DNA of 64,000 nucleotides, taken from contig JBBANM010000004.1 in the NCBI GenBank assembly GCA_040401995.1, forward strand, positions 62,001-126,000, written 5' to 3'. Position 1 is the stretch's first letter. The number at the start of each line of letters is the position of its first letter. Of this stretch, positions 27,223 to 35,485 are shown in pieces. The notes under the pieces are model-generated. The model was not told where the DNA came from, did no database searches, and saw nothing but the letters and a program-made list of their open reading frames with translations. The DNA comes from Haliscomenobacter sp040401995. Lineage in GTDB: Bacteria > Bacteroidota > Bacteroidia > Chitinophagales > Saprospiraceae. The position numbers were made by a program, and so were the translations under genes.

Positions 27223-27954
27223 TTAGCGTAAAAAAAGTCAAACAAAAATTGTATAAATACCCACAGGCAGCCTATAAAGCAGCCTGAACGTGTCGTTTTT
27301 GATCGGTTTTTAAGGCATAAAAGCCTGCGCTAATTTTTTGGTATAATGGATTTTGGTGGTACAGACCTTTCTAGGCGAAAGATTCGTTCATTTAGAGACC
27401 ACGGTAGGCTGAATAGCCACCTTTTAGATTCAACTTACTTAGGTATAGAGCGCTTAAAGCGCGTTAATTGTTAATTAGCGCAGCCCAAAGATGCTGGATA
27501 CTGAAGAGAATTTTGAAACGCGCGCTAAGGGAAGTGTTACCTCGAATTTGAGGTTTTGGCTGTGCATAAAATGATATATCTATCAAAAAATCAAATGTTT
27601 ACATTCAGCGAATAACTGCTGGTGCATTACTTTTTTTGAATCAAAATATTTAAAAAAACCAAATCGTCAAAGCAACGCTTGGCCTTTGGTGGAGCTAAAG
27701 ACAGGAAGTCCCCACACATTGTTGATAGCAAAAACCATTCCAATTTTTCAAAAACATCTTTCATTCTGATTTTTTTTCCAAAATAAAAGAAGCCCAGTGA
27801 AAACTTTCACTAGGCTTCTCCTCCTTTGCTTCCAATTGTGTTTTTCGTTAAACAGTCGTTACATCAACGACTACCTGTCGAGAAATTGGTAGCATTCCTG
27901 GTTTGTCATAATGTTTCATTAGCGAAGAAATTAAAATGTGAAAAAATTATTACA
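27223..27954. other. Long upstream region of the giant adhesin gene, no gene seen
   Basis: A 732-base AT-rich gap. It should contain the adhesin promoter and a long 5' leader, but I could not place a convincing TTTG/TAnnTTTG pair. Visible structure: repeated GCAGCCT (27267 and 27279 areas), GCGC-rich dyads with tandem GTTAATT around 27450-27480, and the terminator of the neighbouring gene at 27788-27819. No open frame of note. Confidence 0.5.
27788..27819 (-). terminator. Intrinsic terminator of the 507-residue protein gene
   Basis: AGAAGCCCAGTGAAA / TTTCACTAGGCTTCT (one G-T mismatch), followed on the minus strand by TTTTATTTTGG. It lies about 135 bases after the stop. Confidence 0.7.
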
Positions 27955-29478
27955 TCAAGTCTTGTTTTTTTGGTGATAGAATCGGCAGAGTATGGCCCAC
28001 AATTGGGCATAATCCACAATTTCGATTTCCGACTTCAGCTGCGTTTGATTTCCAGACGTTTCAGTGAGCCGCTTCAGGTAGGAGGCTGCCTTTTTTTCAA
28101 ATTCCACAGCGCTGAATCCGGAAATAGGAATCTGTAAAAGCATCTTTATAAAATTCCGACTCCGCTGGGTTTCAGGTTTTTTGAGGTGCCGGTAAGCATA
28201 TTGTCCCAATCCCTCCAATTGATCAATGGCGATCGAGTATTTTTTTTCCGCCAAAATGATCAGGTATTGCACAATGACAATCGCGATGTTCATGCCTCTT
28301 TTGTCTTTCGAATAGAGCGTAGTTTCATTGAGGAACTTACTGACCCTGAATTGCTTTATTTTGAGTTTTTGTTGCGCCTCTCCTAAGGCTCCTGTGATAT
28401 TCAAAAAATACAAATAGGCGGCGGTGATGGTCCAAACTTCCCGTACGTTATCTGGCAAAAATGAAAATCGATCCAAATTGGTGCTGTAATCATAAAGTCG
28501 GTAAGCCGTAGTGTAATCTCCCTGATGCAGCGCCATCCTGATGAGCAATTCCTTGAATCGAAACCAGTTATAGGTGCCTTCGCTGAGGTATTGGCGGCAT
28601 TTTTCTTCGAGTTTTTCACGCTCCGCAAATTGATTCAACTCAAAACAGCACCGCAATTTTTGATAGTATAAAATTTGTAGCGGCACATGCGCCACATAGT
28701 CCTTTGCTTCAAAATAGGCTATAAAATCATTGCAAGCAGCAAGCGCCTTTTCTAAATCTTGAAGCTCCGTGAAATAAATCAGGTGAATCAATGACCGGTA
28801 CAGTTGCAAGCGATAACTATCGTTTTTCGCGACTAAAGAATTGATTTTCTCGTAATTAAATCTAACGAGTTCAATCTCTTTTTCCTTAATTTCTTTAGAA
28901 TTTACGCGACTGATAATCAGGTCCAGATACAATTGTTCCGCCTTACTTTCTAAAAGATACAGCACTGATAACCGATCAAAAGCTTCACTAAAACTGGTGT
29001 ATTTTTCTAGGTTCCCAGCCTTAATCCCATAATGCAGGCGCAAAACCGAAGCCATGTCCATCGCAACAGTTGTAAACTCGTAGTATTCGGCTTCTTTGTA
29101 GAGTTTTAATGCCAAATTAAGGGCAGAAAGGTCGGCGTTTTTGCCCAAAAGAATTTTCACTGCTGCCCATTGCTTATGGCATTCGTAGTAAGCACGTTGA
29201 TATTGATTCAGTGAATTGGTTTGGCTATCTAGGCCAAAGAGTGCGTCAATCAATTTTTCACGCAAACTGAATTTTAGTTTGCGGTAACTGTTAGGTTTGT
29301 TTTCTTCAGGGTATAGTTTTAGCGTAGCCTCATTGTCGGTAAGGTATTCGCCTTTGATGATCCCATCATACAATCGGCGCATTTTGGTGGCTTGAGCTTT
29401 GTTTTTGCCCAATACCTGATTGATATTTGGGTGACTTTGCTCTACAACCAGGATAAGTTCCTTGAGTTCAGCAATCAT
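27955..29478 (-). CDS. Unknown alpha-helical (TPR-like) protein
   Basis: A 507-residue, apparently all-helical cytosolic protein without signal peptide. Repeated helix pairs rich in Leu, Tyr, Glu and Lys (LNLALKLYKEAEYYEFTTVA; ALAACNDFIAYFEAKDY; FKELLIRMALHQGDYTTAYRLYDY) resemble degenerate tetratricopeptide repeats, suggesting a scaffold. I do not recognise a named family; proteins of similar size and composition are, to my knowledge, common in Saprospiria. It sits between the giant adhesin (same strand) and a divergent LytTR regulator. It could be under that regulator, but nothing in the sequence proves it. Confidence 0.65.
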   Translation of the reverse strand: MIAELKELILVVEQSHPNINQVLGKNKAQATKMRRLYDGIIKGEYLTDNEATLKLYPEENKPNSYRKLKFSLREKLIDALFGLDSQTNSLNQYQRAYYECHKQWAAVKILLGKNADLSALNLALKLYKEAEYYEFTTVAMDMASVLRLHYGIKAGNLEKYTSFSEAFDRLSVLYLLESKAEQLYLDLIISRVNSKEIKEKEIELVRFNYEKINSLVAKNDSYRLQLYRSLIHLIYFTELQDLEKALAACNDFIAYFEAKDYVAHVPLQILYYQKLRCCFELNQFAEREKLEEKCRQYLSEGTYNWFRFKELLIRMALHQGDYTTAYRLYDYSTNLDRFSFLPDNVREVWTITAAYLYFLNITGALGEAQQKLKIKQFRVSKFLNETTLYSKDKRGMNIAIVIVQYLIILAEKKYSIAIDQLEGLGQYAYRHLKKPETQRSRNFIKMLLQIPISGFSAVEFEKKAASYLKRLTETSGNQTQLKSEIEIVDYAQLWAILCRFYHQKNKT

Positions 29479-29588
29479 GTGGCTCCGCTAATTTTGTTCT
29501 AGTCTTAAAAAAATCAATAAGGATACCTGGCTGATTGGGGAGGAATAAAGCCCAATGGCGTTATCCCTATAACCTGCCGCAGTATAAG

Positions 29589-29687
29589 CTAGCTTTTAAG
29601 CGGAAAAGAAAAAAATAGTGCTGGAAAGTGGTGAGAAGCCAATGCAACAGTGGCAAGAGATGCCCAGGAGAAAGCGCGTGTTTTCAT
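29589..29687 (-). CDS. Possible 32-residue peptide with signal-like N-terminus
   Basis: ATG AAA ACA CGC start, then MKTRAFSWASLATVALASHH and a hydrophobic end, stop TAG at 29589-29591. It begins like an export signal and is preceded by an A-rich stretch. It may be a small secreted or leader peptide, or chance; no homology can be judged. Confidence 0.25.
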   Translation of the reverse strand: MKTRAFSWASLATVALASHHFPALFFSFPLKS

Positions 29688-29889
29688 TTTTTTTGTAATT
29701 AGCGTTATTGAGGGAACTTTAAAAGTCTATCTAAGCGGTGAAGTTAATCAATAATAACACAAACACAAAATTCTGTAGTTGATCATTTAATTTTTTTGAC
29801 ATAAAAAAATATATTAAAAAATAAAATCTTTTATTTTCTCTATAAATTCGCCCTTAATACCAAAAAAAACGTCTAAAACCGTATTCTAT

Positions 29890-29942
29890 CCAAAAGAACC
29901 TGGCTTTTGGCAACATGGTTGAGCCCAAATGCGTTTTGGCTC
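29890..29942 (+). promoter_or_regulatory. Two tandem hairpins upstream of the LytTR gene
   Basis: CCAAAAG-AACCTGG-CTTTTGG (29890-29910) and GAGCCCAAA-TGCG-TTTTGGCTC (29921-29942, imperfect) lie 48-100 bases before the start codon. They may be operator dyads or a structured leader. Confidence 0.4.
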
Positions 29943-29989
29943 AAACACTTACAACTAGGAGTAGGCTTGATTAACTAATAGTGTCCCTT

Positions 29990-30748
29990 ATGACTGTACT
30001 TCTAATTGAAGATGAAACACCGGCAGCAAAGCGCTTAGAACAACTGATTGCTCAATGTCGACCCGATGCGGTGATTTTAGGAATTTGTGATTCTATTACC
30101 GCTTCCGTTCGTTGGCTCCAATCGAATCCTTCCCCCGATCTCATTTTTCTCGATATTCACCTCGCCGACGGACAAAGTTTCGAAATCTTCAATCAGATCA
30201 GCGTGCAGTCGATGGTCATTTTCACCACCGCTTATGATCAATACGCCCTCAAAGCTTTTAAACTGAATAGCATCGACTACTTGTTGAAGCCAATAACGAG
30301 CGAAGAGCTGGCTACTGCTTTCCAGAAATATGACAAAATGGTAGGAAACTACATTTCTTTCGACAGTTCTTTGGTCAGTCATTTGCTTAATAACTTTCAA
30401 ACCCCTACCTTTAAGGCACGATTTCTCGTTAAACAAGGAAATTCCCTTTCCTATATCCTCGTACGTGACGTACGTTATTGTTACTCAGAGGATAGCATAG
30501 TCTTTGCGCGTCTAACCGATGGTAAAAAACAGCACTTGGATTACACTTTAGAGCAACTGGAAGCAGTGCTTGATCCTAGTCAGTTTTTTCGAATTAACCG
30601 AAAAATTATCTTGAGTGCCGATGCGATCATTAAGATCCATCCTTACTTCAACAATCGACTTAAGCTGGATATTTCTCCAGTCGCCACATTCGATGTGGTG
30701 GTAAGCCGTGAGAAGGTGGGGGTATTTAAGACTTGGTTAGATCGCTAG
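29990..30748 (+). CDS. LytTR-family response regulator
   Basis: A 252-residue protein, start at ATG 29990 (MTVLLIEDETPAAKRL); a GTG at 29981 is also in frame. The receiver domain (1-115) has the acidic pair ED (8-9), phospho-acceptor Asp55 (IFLDIHLADG), the Thr of FTTAYD and Lys of YLLKPI. A linker leads to a LytTR DNA-binding domain (about 150-252; FFRINRKIILSADAI). Members bind direct repeats in promoters, often controlling surface or secretion genes, and are paired with LytS-type kinases. None is adjacent here; a LytS-type kinase lies 3.6 kb away at 34379-35467. The gene ends in a terminator. Confidence 0.9.
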   Translation: MTVLLIEDETPAAKRLEQLIAQCRPDAVILGICDSITASVRWLQSNPSPDLIFLDIHLADGQSFEIFNQISVQSMVIFTTAYDQYALKAFKLNSIDYLLKPITSEELATAFQKYDKMVGNYISFDSSLVSHLLNNFQTPTFKARFLVKQGNSLSYILVRDVRYCYSEDSIVFARLTDGKKQHLDYTLEQLEAVLDPSQFFRINRKIILSADAIIKIHPYFNNRLKLDISPVATFDVVVSREKVGVFKTWLDR

Positions 30749-30794
30749 AAAAGAAGTTACTTACGCCATTAAACCGGGGTATTTGCAAGGATAA

Positions 30795-30829
30795 AAAACC
30801 AATCTCTTTTACTAAAAGCCATTGGTTTT
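30795..30829 (+). terminator. Terminator after the LytTR gene
   Basis: AAAACCAAT (30795-30803) / ATTGGTTTT (30821-30829), followed by GATTTTAG, about 47 bases after the stop. Confidence 0.65.
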
Positions 30830-30922
30830 GATTTTAGATAATTACACATTGGTTGAACTACACTTTATTAATCACGGGAGAACGCTTGTAAATTAATAAT
30901 CCCGAACTAACACTTTGATCTT

Positions 30923-31072
30923 ATGAATCAAACAAAACCCAACGCGACCATTAAACCGTCTATGGACATTGTTTTGGCATTTTTGGTATTCGTAGCTTGT
31001 ATTCTTTACGCTATTTTTTATCAAGAGCCCATTGTTCAAGCGGCCACCATTTCTGGATTGGGATGGAAGTAA
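30923..31072 (+). CDS. Small single-span membrane protein (49 residues)
   Basis: ATG 30923 to TAA 31070-31072. The peptide has a polar start (MNQTKPNATIKPSMD), one strong transmembrane helix (about 15-33, IVLALFVFVACILYAIFY-like) and a short tail ending GLGWK. A terminator-like inverted repeat follows five bases after the stop, which supports expression as its own unit. No known family; N-in or N-out cannot be decided from sequence. Confidence 0.5.
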   Translation: MNQTKPNATIKPSMDIVLAFLVFVACILYAIFYQEPIVQAATISGLGWK

Positions 31073-31077
31073 AAAAA

Positions 31078-31143
31078 GAACAGACTTGCTATTCAGGAAC
31101 GGGTGAAAAAGCAATCATCACCCGTTCCTTAGCAAGTCTGTTC
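31078..31143 (+). terminator. Large nested hairpin, terminator and member of a repeat family
   Basis: Outer stem GAACAGACTTGCT (31078-31090) / AGCAAGTCTGTTC (31131-31143), 13 of 13 pairs; inner stem AGGAACGGGTG (31095-31105) / CACCCGTTCCT (31119-31129), 11 of 11. The inner motif recurs at 39645-39690 and, diverged, at 49949-50107. Confidence 0.75.
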
Positions 31144-31240
31144 AAACAAGAGACTACTGAAAACATAATGTTTTCCTACGCTCCGACTAACAACTAATCA
31201 TCTGTTTTTTAAGCTTTTTTGCAATCGCTAAGTAGGGCTA

Positions 31241-33331
31241 TCATTTTTTAATAATGATCCTGCTCTTATCCTCCAAACGCATCCCCGAGCTCTGCTCGTA
31301 AATTCTCAAGTACTTCTGATGGAGCGGCTCCGGCATTTTTGTGCCGTCAATCTTTAAATGCGCCTTGGTCAATTCAAAAGAGTAAGGCTTCCCCATTGCG
31401 ATCAATTCATCTTCGGAAAGGCTTTCTTCGATAACTGAATTGGGAGTACCTCCTCCACGAAAAAAGCTACGTCCACTTCCCGGCCCTTCCATTCTGACAT
31501 CTACATCAGGAGCGCGCATGCCCTGAAACGGCGCCCTGCGAAACTGCCGATTCATATCATTCCTCATCTTTTGCCCATCGATGATTACCCTTTGCCGCAC
31601 ATCTTGTGTCATTCGCTGAATTTCGTCAGCATTGATGACTACATTAATGTTCTTGTCGATGTTGCTGCGAATAGAATCTGCAATATCAAAATTGTATTCA
31701 AAAGTCATCGGCCGTTCCGAGCCATAAGCGCGAGGATGCGGGGCAGGCATGCCGCCATATTGAAAATTATACGTCTTTGGTTCCGGAGCATAGTTGCGCA
31801 CGATTTCAATGGAATCCCCATCTTTGATAATAAAGGATCTTTCGATTTTCTGGCCATATTCGGCTCTTGGTGTCACTTGAACTTCAATGTGCTGCTGCCC
31901 ATCTGGTCCAATGCGTTTGATGATCACTTCTTCTTGACCATTGTGCCGAACGCCAGGAGGAGAAGGCGGGGCAGGCATATTCGGAAATCCTGGCGGCGTA
32001 GGCGGGAAAGGAGCTGTTGGTGAAGTGGGCGGTGTAGGTGGCGGAGGCGGCGGAGGCACATCTTTGATCAGTTGTGCTACCTCATTTTCATAAGTCTTGA
32101 ATTCCGCTGCCGGTATCTCTTTTCCATTTACTTTTAGCGCTTTGATAGCGCCATTTTCGACTACCACGTCAAATTTTTTGCCATTCTTACTGGTACGAAG
32201 CTTAATGTTGCCAGGAGGAAGCGTATCCGTTTGTGAAGTAAACTTACCCGCTGTACTGATCGAAACTGCTTCGGGCAAAGGTGCATCTTTGTATTCTGCC
32301 TTTACCGATAAAAACAAACCTGCCAAAAGTATCAAGCAGGTAACTGTGAATTTTTCCATAATGTCTGGTGCATTTGATGGTTGATGTAATATGCGACGCA
32401 CCCGCGACAACAACACTTTGCGCCGACCCACTGCCGCCATTGCCAACATGGGATTGCTACCCAGTCGCAATTCTTGCAAATGAACCAGTGCCTTGGCATA
32501 CACCAAAGCATTGCCGCAAATAGCTACGGCAATATCATCACAACAGTGTTCGCGTTCGTTGCGGATGGTGGCGGAGATCCACCAAACGGCCGGATTAAAG
32601 TAAAAAAGAACGTCAATGAGGGTCTGAAACAAATTCAGTAAAAAATCGTGGCGGTAAATATGTGCCAACTCATGGGCCAATATGGCTTCTACTTGCGCCT
32701 GACTCAATCCTCCCAGCATTCCAAGTGGAATCAGAATAGTCGGTTTCCAATAACCAATCACCATAGGTACATGGATTTTGGTCGACTCTTGCAATATGGG
32801 CAATCGTTGCAGCTGCAATGTACTCGCCAATTGGCTAAGCTGTTGTTGCCAGTAAGCTGGTATCTCTTGAATGCCATGCTGTTTGAGGTGCTGAACATAA
32901 GCCACGCCCCCCAACAACCGAAGCATAAAAAAAACCAACCCGCTGAACCACACATAAACAATCAAAGGCAAGTTCCGATCAAAGTAATCATTGAACCAGT
33001 TTTTCCAATCTTCCCAAAACACTGGCGTTGTTGTTTTTTCAACACCAGCAATCGGGGATTGCTGAACCGACCAAACCCAATCACTTGCCGGCAAAGCCGC
33101 CACCGTAAGTGCCTGATGATAGTAATGAAAAAATGTCCAACCTGCCGCCGTCACCACAAGGATCAATGCGGCATAAGCTGCATTGTACCGCCAATGGGCT
33201 GAAAGCCTTGGAAAACTGATCAACAAAGCGGCCAATACCAGCGCAATTACCGCACTTTGCCAGAGGGAGTTGACCACCATCCAGCCTAAAGCATAAATCA
33301 TTTCGGCAGAGATTCCTTGCATAGCGTACAA
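31241..33331 (-). CDS. BlaR1/MecR1-family M56 antirepressor metalloprotease
   Basis: A 696-residue inner-membrane protein. Four helices occur in the first 260 residues with an M56 zinc metalloprotease domain: HELAH at 220-224 and Glu261 in RNEREHCCDD. A fifth helix (FTVTCLILLAGLFLSV) leads to a large periplasmic part, which includes a Pro-rich linker (PPPPPPPTPPTSP), a lysine/acid-rich domain and a C-terminal ELTKAHLKIDG motif seen in Bacteroidota BlaR1-like proteins. It has no beta-lactam sensor of the penicillin-binding type, so the signal is probably another envelope stress. The start lies three bases after the blaI stop; the two form one operon. Confidence 0.88.
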   Translation of the reverse strand: MYAMQGISAEMIYALGWMVVNSLWQSAVIALVLAALLISFPRLSAHWRYNAAYAALILVVTAAGWTFFHYYHQALTVAALPASDWVWSVQQSPIAGVEKTTTPVFWEDWKNWFNDYFDRNLPLIVYVWFSGLVFFMLRLLGGVAYVQHLKQHGIQEIPAYWQQQLSQLASTLQLQRLPILQESTKIHVPMVIGYWKPTILIPLGMLGGLSQAQVEAILAHELAHIYRHDFLLNLFQTLIDVLFYFNPAVWWISATIRNEREHCCDDIAVAICGNALVYAKALVHLQELRLGSNPMLAMAAVGRRKVLLSRVRRILHQPSNAPDIMEKFTVTCLILLAGLFLSVKAEYKDAPLPEAVSISTAGKFTSQTDTLPPGNIKLRTSKNGKKFDVVVENGAIKALKVNGKEIPAAEFKTYENEVAQLIKDVPPPPPPPTPPTSPTAPFPPTPPGFPNMPAPPSPPGVRHNGQEEVIIKRIGPDGQQHIEVQVTPRAEYGQKIERSFIIKDGDSIEIVRNYAPEPKTYNFQYGGMPAPHPRAYGSERPMTFEYNFDIADSIRSNIDKNINVVINADEIQRMTQDVRQRVIIDGQKMRNDMNRQFRRAPFQGMRAPDVDVRMEGPGSGRSFFRGGGTPNSVIEESLSEDELIAMGKPYSFELTKAHLKIDGTKMPEPLHQKYLRIYEQSSGMRLEDKSRIIIKK

Positions 33332-33334
33332 GTG

Positions 33335-33721
33335 TTAAGCCTTTTTTTCAATCTGATCAATCAAACTTTTGATTTCATCCAACTCTTCTCGCGAAGCATC
33401 CGAGTTACCAAGCGCTTGTAAAACCATTTTCATCGCCGAACCCCGAAAGGTGCTGTCTACAAACTTTTGCAGCAGATTTTGCTGCATGTCCGCTTCCGAA
33501 CTACTCGCTTCGTAAATGTGCGTGCGGCTCTGGGTATCCCGTCTGGCCAGACCTTTTTCAACCATGATCTGCAATAGCTTCAAAGTTGTGGTATACCCTA
33601 CCTCCCGTTTTTCATTTAGCTTGTCGTTCACAAAACGTACGGTTGCAGCTCCATGCTCCCACAAAACTTGTAGAATTTCTAGTTCCCCCTCCGTAGGTTG
33701 TGGCGTTTTCTCGCTACTCAT
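33335..33721 (-). CDS. blaI: BlaI/MecI/CopY-family repressor
   Basis: A 128-residue protein; the ATG at 33721 (MSSEKTPQPTEGELEILQVLW) fits the family start, and an upstream ATG at 33787 would read through the operators. The winged-helix domain (about 8-75) is typical: LTxxELEIL-like start, then VNDKLNEKREVGYTTTLKLLQIM (recognition helix YTTTLKLLQ) and a wing ARRDTQSRTHIYEA. The C-terminal dimerisation and cleavage region follows. Two TACGAA-N4-TTCGTA operators precede it, so it should repress itself and the downstream M56 protease, relieved by proteolysis. Confidence 0.9.
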   Translation of the reverse strand: MSSEKTPQPTEGELEILQVLWEHGAATVRFVNDKLNEKREVGYTTTLKLLQIMVEKGLARRDTQSRTHIYEASSSEADMQQNLLQKFVDSTFRGSAMKMVLQALGNSDASREELDEIKSLIDQIEKKA

Positions 33722-33738
33722 CCCGTTCTTTTTTAAAA

Positions 33739-33754
33739 TACGAACCGTTTCGTA
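33739..33754. promoter_or_regulatory. BlaI operator 1 (TACGAA-CCGT-TTCGTA)
   Basis: A perfect 6+6 palindrome with a 4-base spacer, 18 bases before the blaI start codon, downstream of the -7 box. Confidence 0.8.
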
Positions 33755-33756
33755 GA

Positions 33757-33788
33757 CAAATATATACGAAACGATTCGTAGTTGCAAA
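33757..33788 (-). promoter_or_regulatory. blaI promoter (TTTG ... TATATTTG)
   Basis: On the minus strand TTTG (33785-33788) and TATATTTG (33757-33764) are separated by 20 bases, close to the Bacteroidota consensus. Both operators flank or overlap it, so repressor binding would block polymerase. Confidence 0.7.
33765..33780. promoter_or_regulatory. BlaI operator 2 (TACGAA-ACGA-TTCGTA)
   Basis: A second perfect 6+6 palindrome, centred 26 bases from the first, lying in the promoter spacer. Confidence 0.8.
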
Positions 33789-33825
33789 TTTTTCCTACAT
33801 TTTTCCTATTTCCGCATCTGATAAG

Positions 33826-34275
33826 CTACTGCTTACTCCATGCTTTTACTTGTATACCAATGGTTTGTCGATCTTCTTTAAATTCAAAAACGGCGTCCTG
33901 GTATTTTGGTTTATGCCATTTGGCGCTTGGATTATTGGAAAATCCAAAAGGCTCAGCGGGAATCCCAAATATATTATTGTCAAGTTTGCTATTGCCATTC
34001 TGATCTTGATACACTGCGATGGCATATTTTCCAAAAGACAAATTCGTAATGTTATAGATGCACGAACCTTGTTCAGGAAGCGTGATGATATCTCTTCGGT
34101 AGGTGGCTTTTTCATCTAAAAAGGTTTCCTCTTTAGCGTACATAGCCAGATAAATTTTTCCTTTGTTCGCCTGAGCGCCTTCAATCTTTATTTGTAGGGT
34201 ACCATTATTTGAAAATGGCAAAAAAAACAGGGCTGTCAATCCTAGGCATTGCCCTAGGTATCTCAATTTCATCAT
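33826..34275 (-). CDS. DUF2141 domain secreted protein
   Basis: A 149-residue exported protein, start at ATG 34275 (MMKLRYLG; ATG 34272 also possible). A longer frame reaching 34392 would overlap the kinase stop. After a hydrophobic signal (about 5-20) the DUF2141 sandwich is clear: LQIKIEGAQANKGKIYLAMY, LSFGKYAIAVYQDQNGN, then FGIPAEPFGFSNNP. The family is periplasmic with no defined function. It lies downstream of the kinase by 103 bases on the same strand and may share its transcript. Confidence 0.85.
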   Translation of the reverse strand: MMKLRYLGQCLGLTALFFLPFSNNGTLQIKIEGAQANKGKIYLAMYAKEETFLDEKATYRRDIITLPEQGSCIYNITNLSFGKYAIAVYQDQNGNSKLDNNIFGIPAEPFGFSNNPSAKWHKPKYQDAVFEFKEDRQTIGIQVKAWSKQ

Positions 34276-34378
34276 CTTGTTTTTGATTTGGTGAAACAAT
34301 AGTTGAAGGTAAAACGAGAATTGAGCCCAACTGTTTGTCAAGTAGCGAAGGATTAACAAATTAACACTACCGTAGCTA

Positions 34379-35467
34379 TTATTCAAACTCAACCAACACT
34401 GGCGACTGAATCAAAGGGATGGTTACTGAAAAAATGGATTCTGTCTCTTCAATCACCACTGGTTGATCGGTGAAATAGACATAGCGATTTTGGATATTCG
34501 CTAAACCAATTTTGGTGGATTCCCCATTGCTGTTGCGGCGTTGGAGGTTGTTACAAATGGTAAGCTTAGTAGTGGTTGCTACCAACGACACGGTAAGCGG
34601 ATGTTCGTTGGAGATGATGTTGTGCTTAAATGCGTTTTCAAATAGGATTTGTAACGACAGTGGCACAATCAGATTGTGCCTCGCCTCTTCCGAGACTTTC
34701 AATTTTACCTGCAGGTTTTTACCAAACCGCTCTTGGTGTAAAAAAATATAGGACTCTAAAAACGCCAATTCTTCATGGAGGGGAATGAGTCGGCGATCCT
34801 GTATTTCTAGAATGTAGCGATATACTTTTGCTAGTTTTTCAACAAATTTTACTGCTTTTGTTGAATCTTCCGGGATGATGTAGGCCAATGTATTCAGGCT
34901 ATTGAATAAAAAGTGGGGATTTACCTGACTTTTCAAACCTTCTAACTGCGATTGAATGAATTGACTGTGCAATCGCTCCTGCTCCACGATAGAATCCTTC
35001 CAACGGGCATACATATAAATACTTTCATAAATGGCCCAAACCAGGGCGATAATCGTGATAGAAGCCACATTGGCTCTAAAAAAATCAATAGGAATTTTAT
35101 TACCGCCAAAGAAATTTACGATGGGGAAACAGATCAAATCAATGGAAATACTGATGACCAGGTATATCGGAATCAGCAATAAAAAACTGAAGAGAATACG
35201 TTTTCCTGTTTCTTTAGCAAGGGGATATCTTTTTCGCATAAAAATGATGATACCCCTTACCGAAAACCAAAAGCTAATAGTGTGAATGAGAGAGATGATA
35301 AACTTAGGCCAATAGCTCCGAATACCATTTGGCAAATCATCGATAAAAAACAACAACGGCACCAGAAAAGCAACCAATGGAATGCCAATGGCAATGGCCA
35401 GTCTATCGTCCACTCCAATCAGCCTGATTACCTCCTGCTTGCGCCGTTGTTGTTTTGTCATCATCAT
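34379..35467 (-). CDS. LytS-type sensor histidine kinase (His_kinase/HATPase)
   Basis: A 362-residue kinase. Four transmembrane helices (about 25-50, 60-80, 90-112, 125-150) make a membrane input module without a large external domain. The His_kinase domain follows a coil and contains the phospho-acceptor motif NPHFLFNSLN. Then come the LytS-typical RYILEIQDRRLIPLHEEL and the ATPase N-box LSLQILFENAFKHN. Such kinases phosphorylate LytTR regulators. No regulator is adjacent; the nearest is the LytTR protein at 29990-30748 (opposite strand). The start is one of three clustered ATGs (35467, 35464, 35461). Confidence 0.88.
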   Translation of the reverse strand: MMMTKQQRRKQEVIRLIGVDDRLAIAIGIPLVAFLVPLLFFIDDLPNGIRSYWPKFIISLIHTISFWFSVRGIIIFMRKRYPLAKETGKRILFSFLLLIPIYLVISISIDLICFPIVNFFGGNKIPIDFFRANVASITIIALVWAIYESIYMYARWKDSIVEQERLHSQFIQSQLEGLKSQVNPHFLFNSLNTLAYIIPEDSTKAVKFVEKLAKVYRYILEIQDRRLIPLHEELAFLESYIFLHQERFGKNLQVKLKVSEEARHNLIVPLSLQILFENAFKHNIISNEHPLTVSLVATTTKLTICNNLQRRNSNGESTKIGLANIQNRYVYFTDQPVVIEETESIFSVTIPLIQSPVLVEFE

Positions 35468-35485
35468 ACGAATTTAAGCATTTTT

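Noticed and set aside
32648..33202. A 184-codon plus-strand open frame opposite the M56 protease
   Set aside because: The minus strand encodes a complete HELAH metalloprotease; the opposite product shows no recognisable motif.
33722..33787. Longer blaI start at 33787
   Set aside because: It would place both operators and the -7 box inside the coding sequence; the family start is MSSEKTPQPTEGELEIL.
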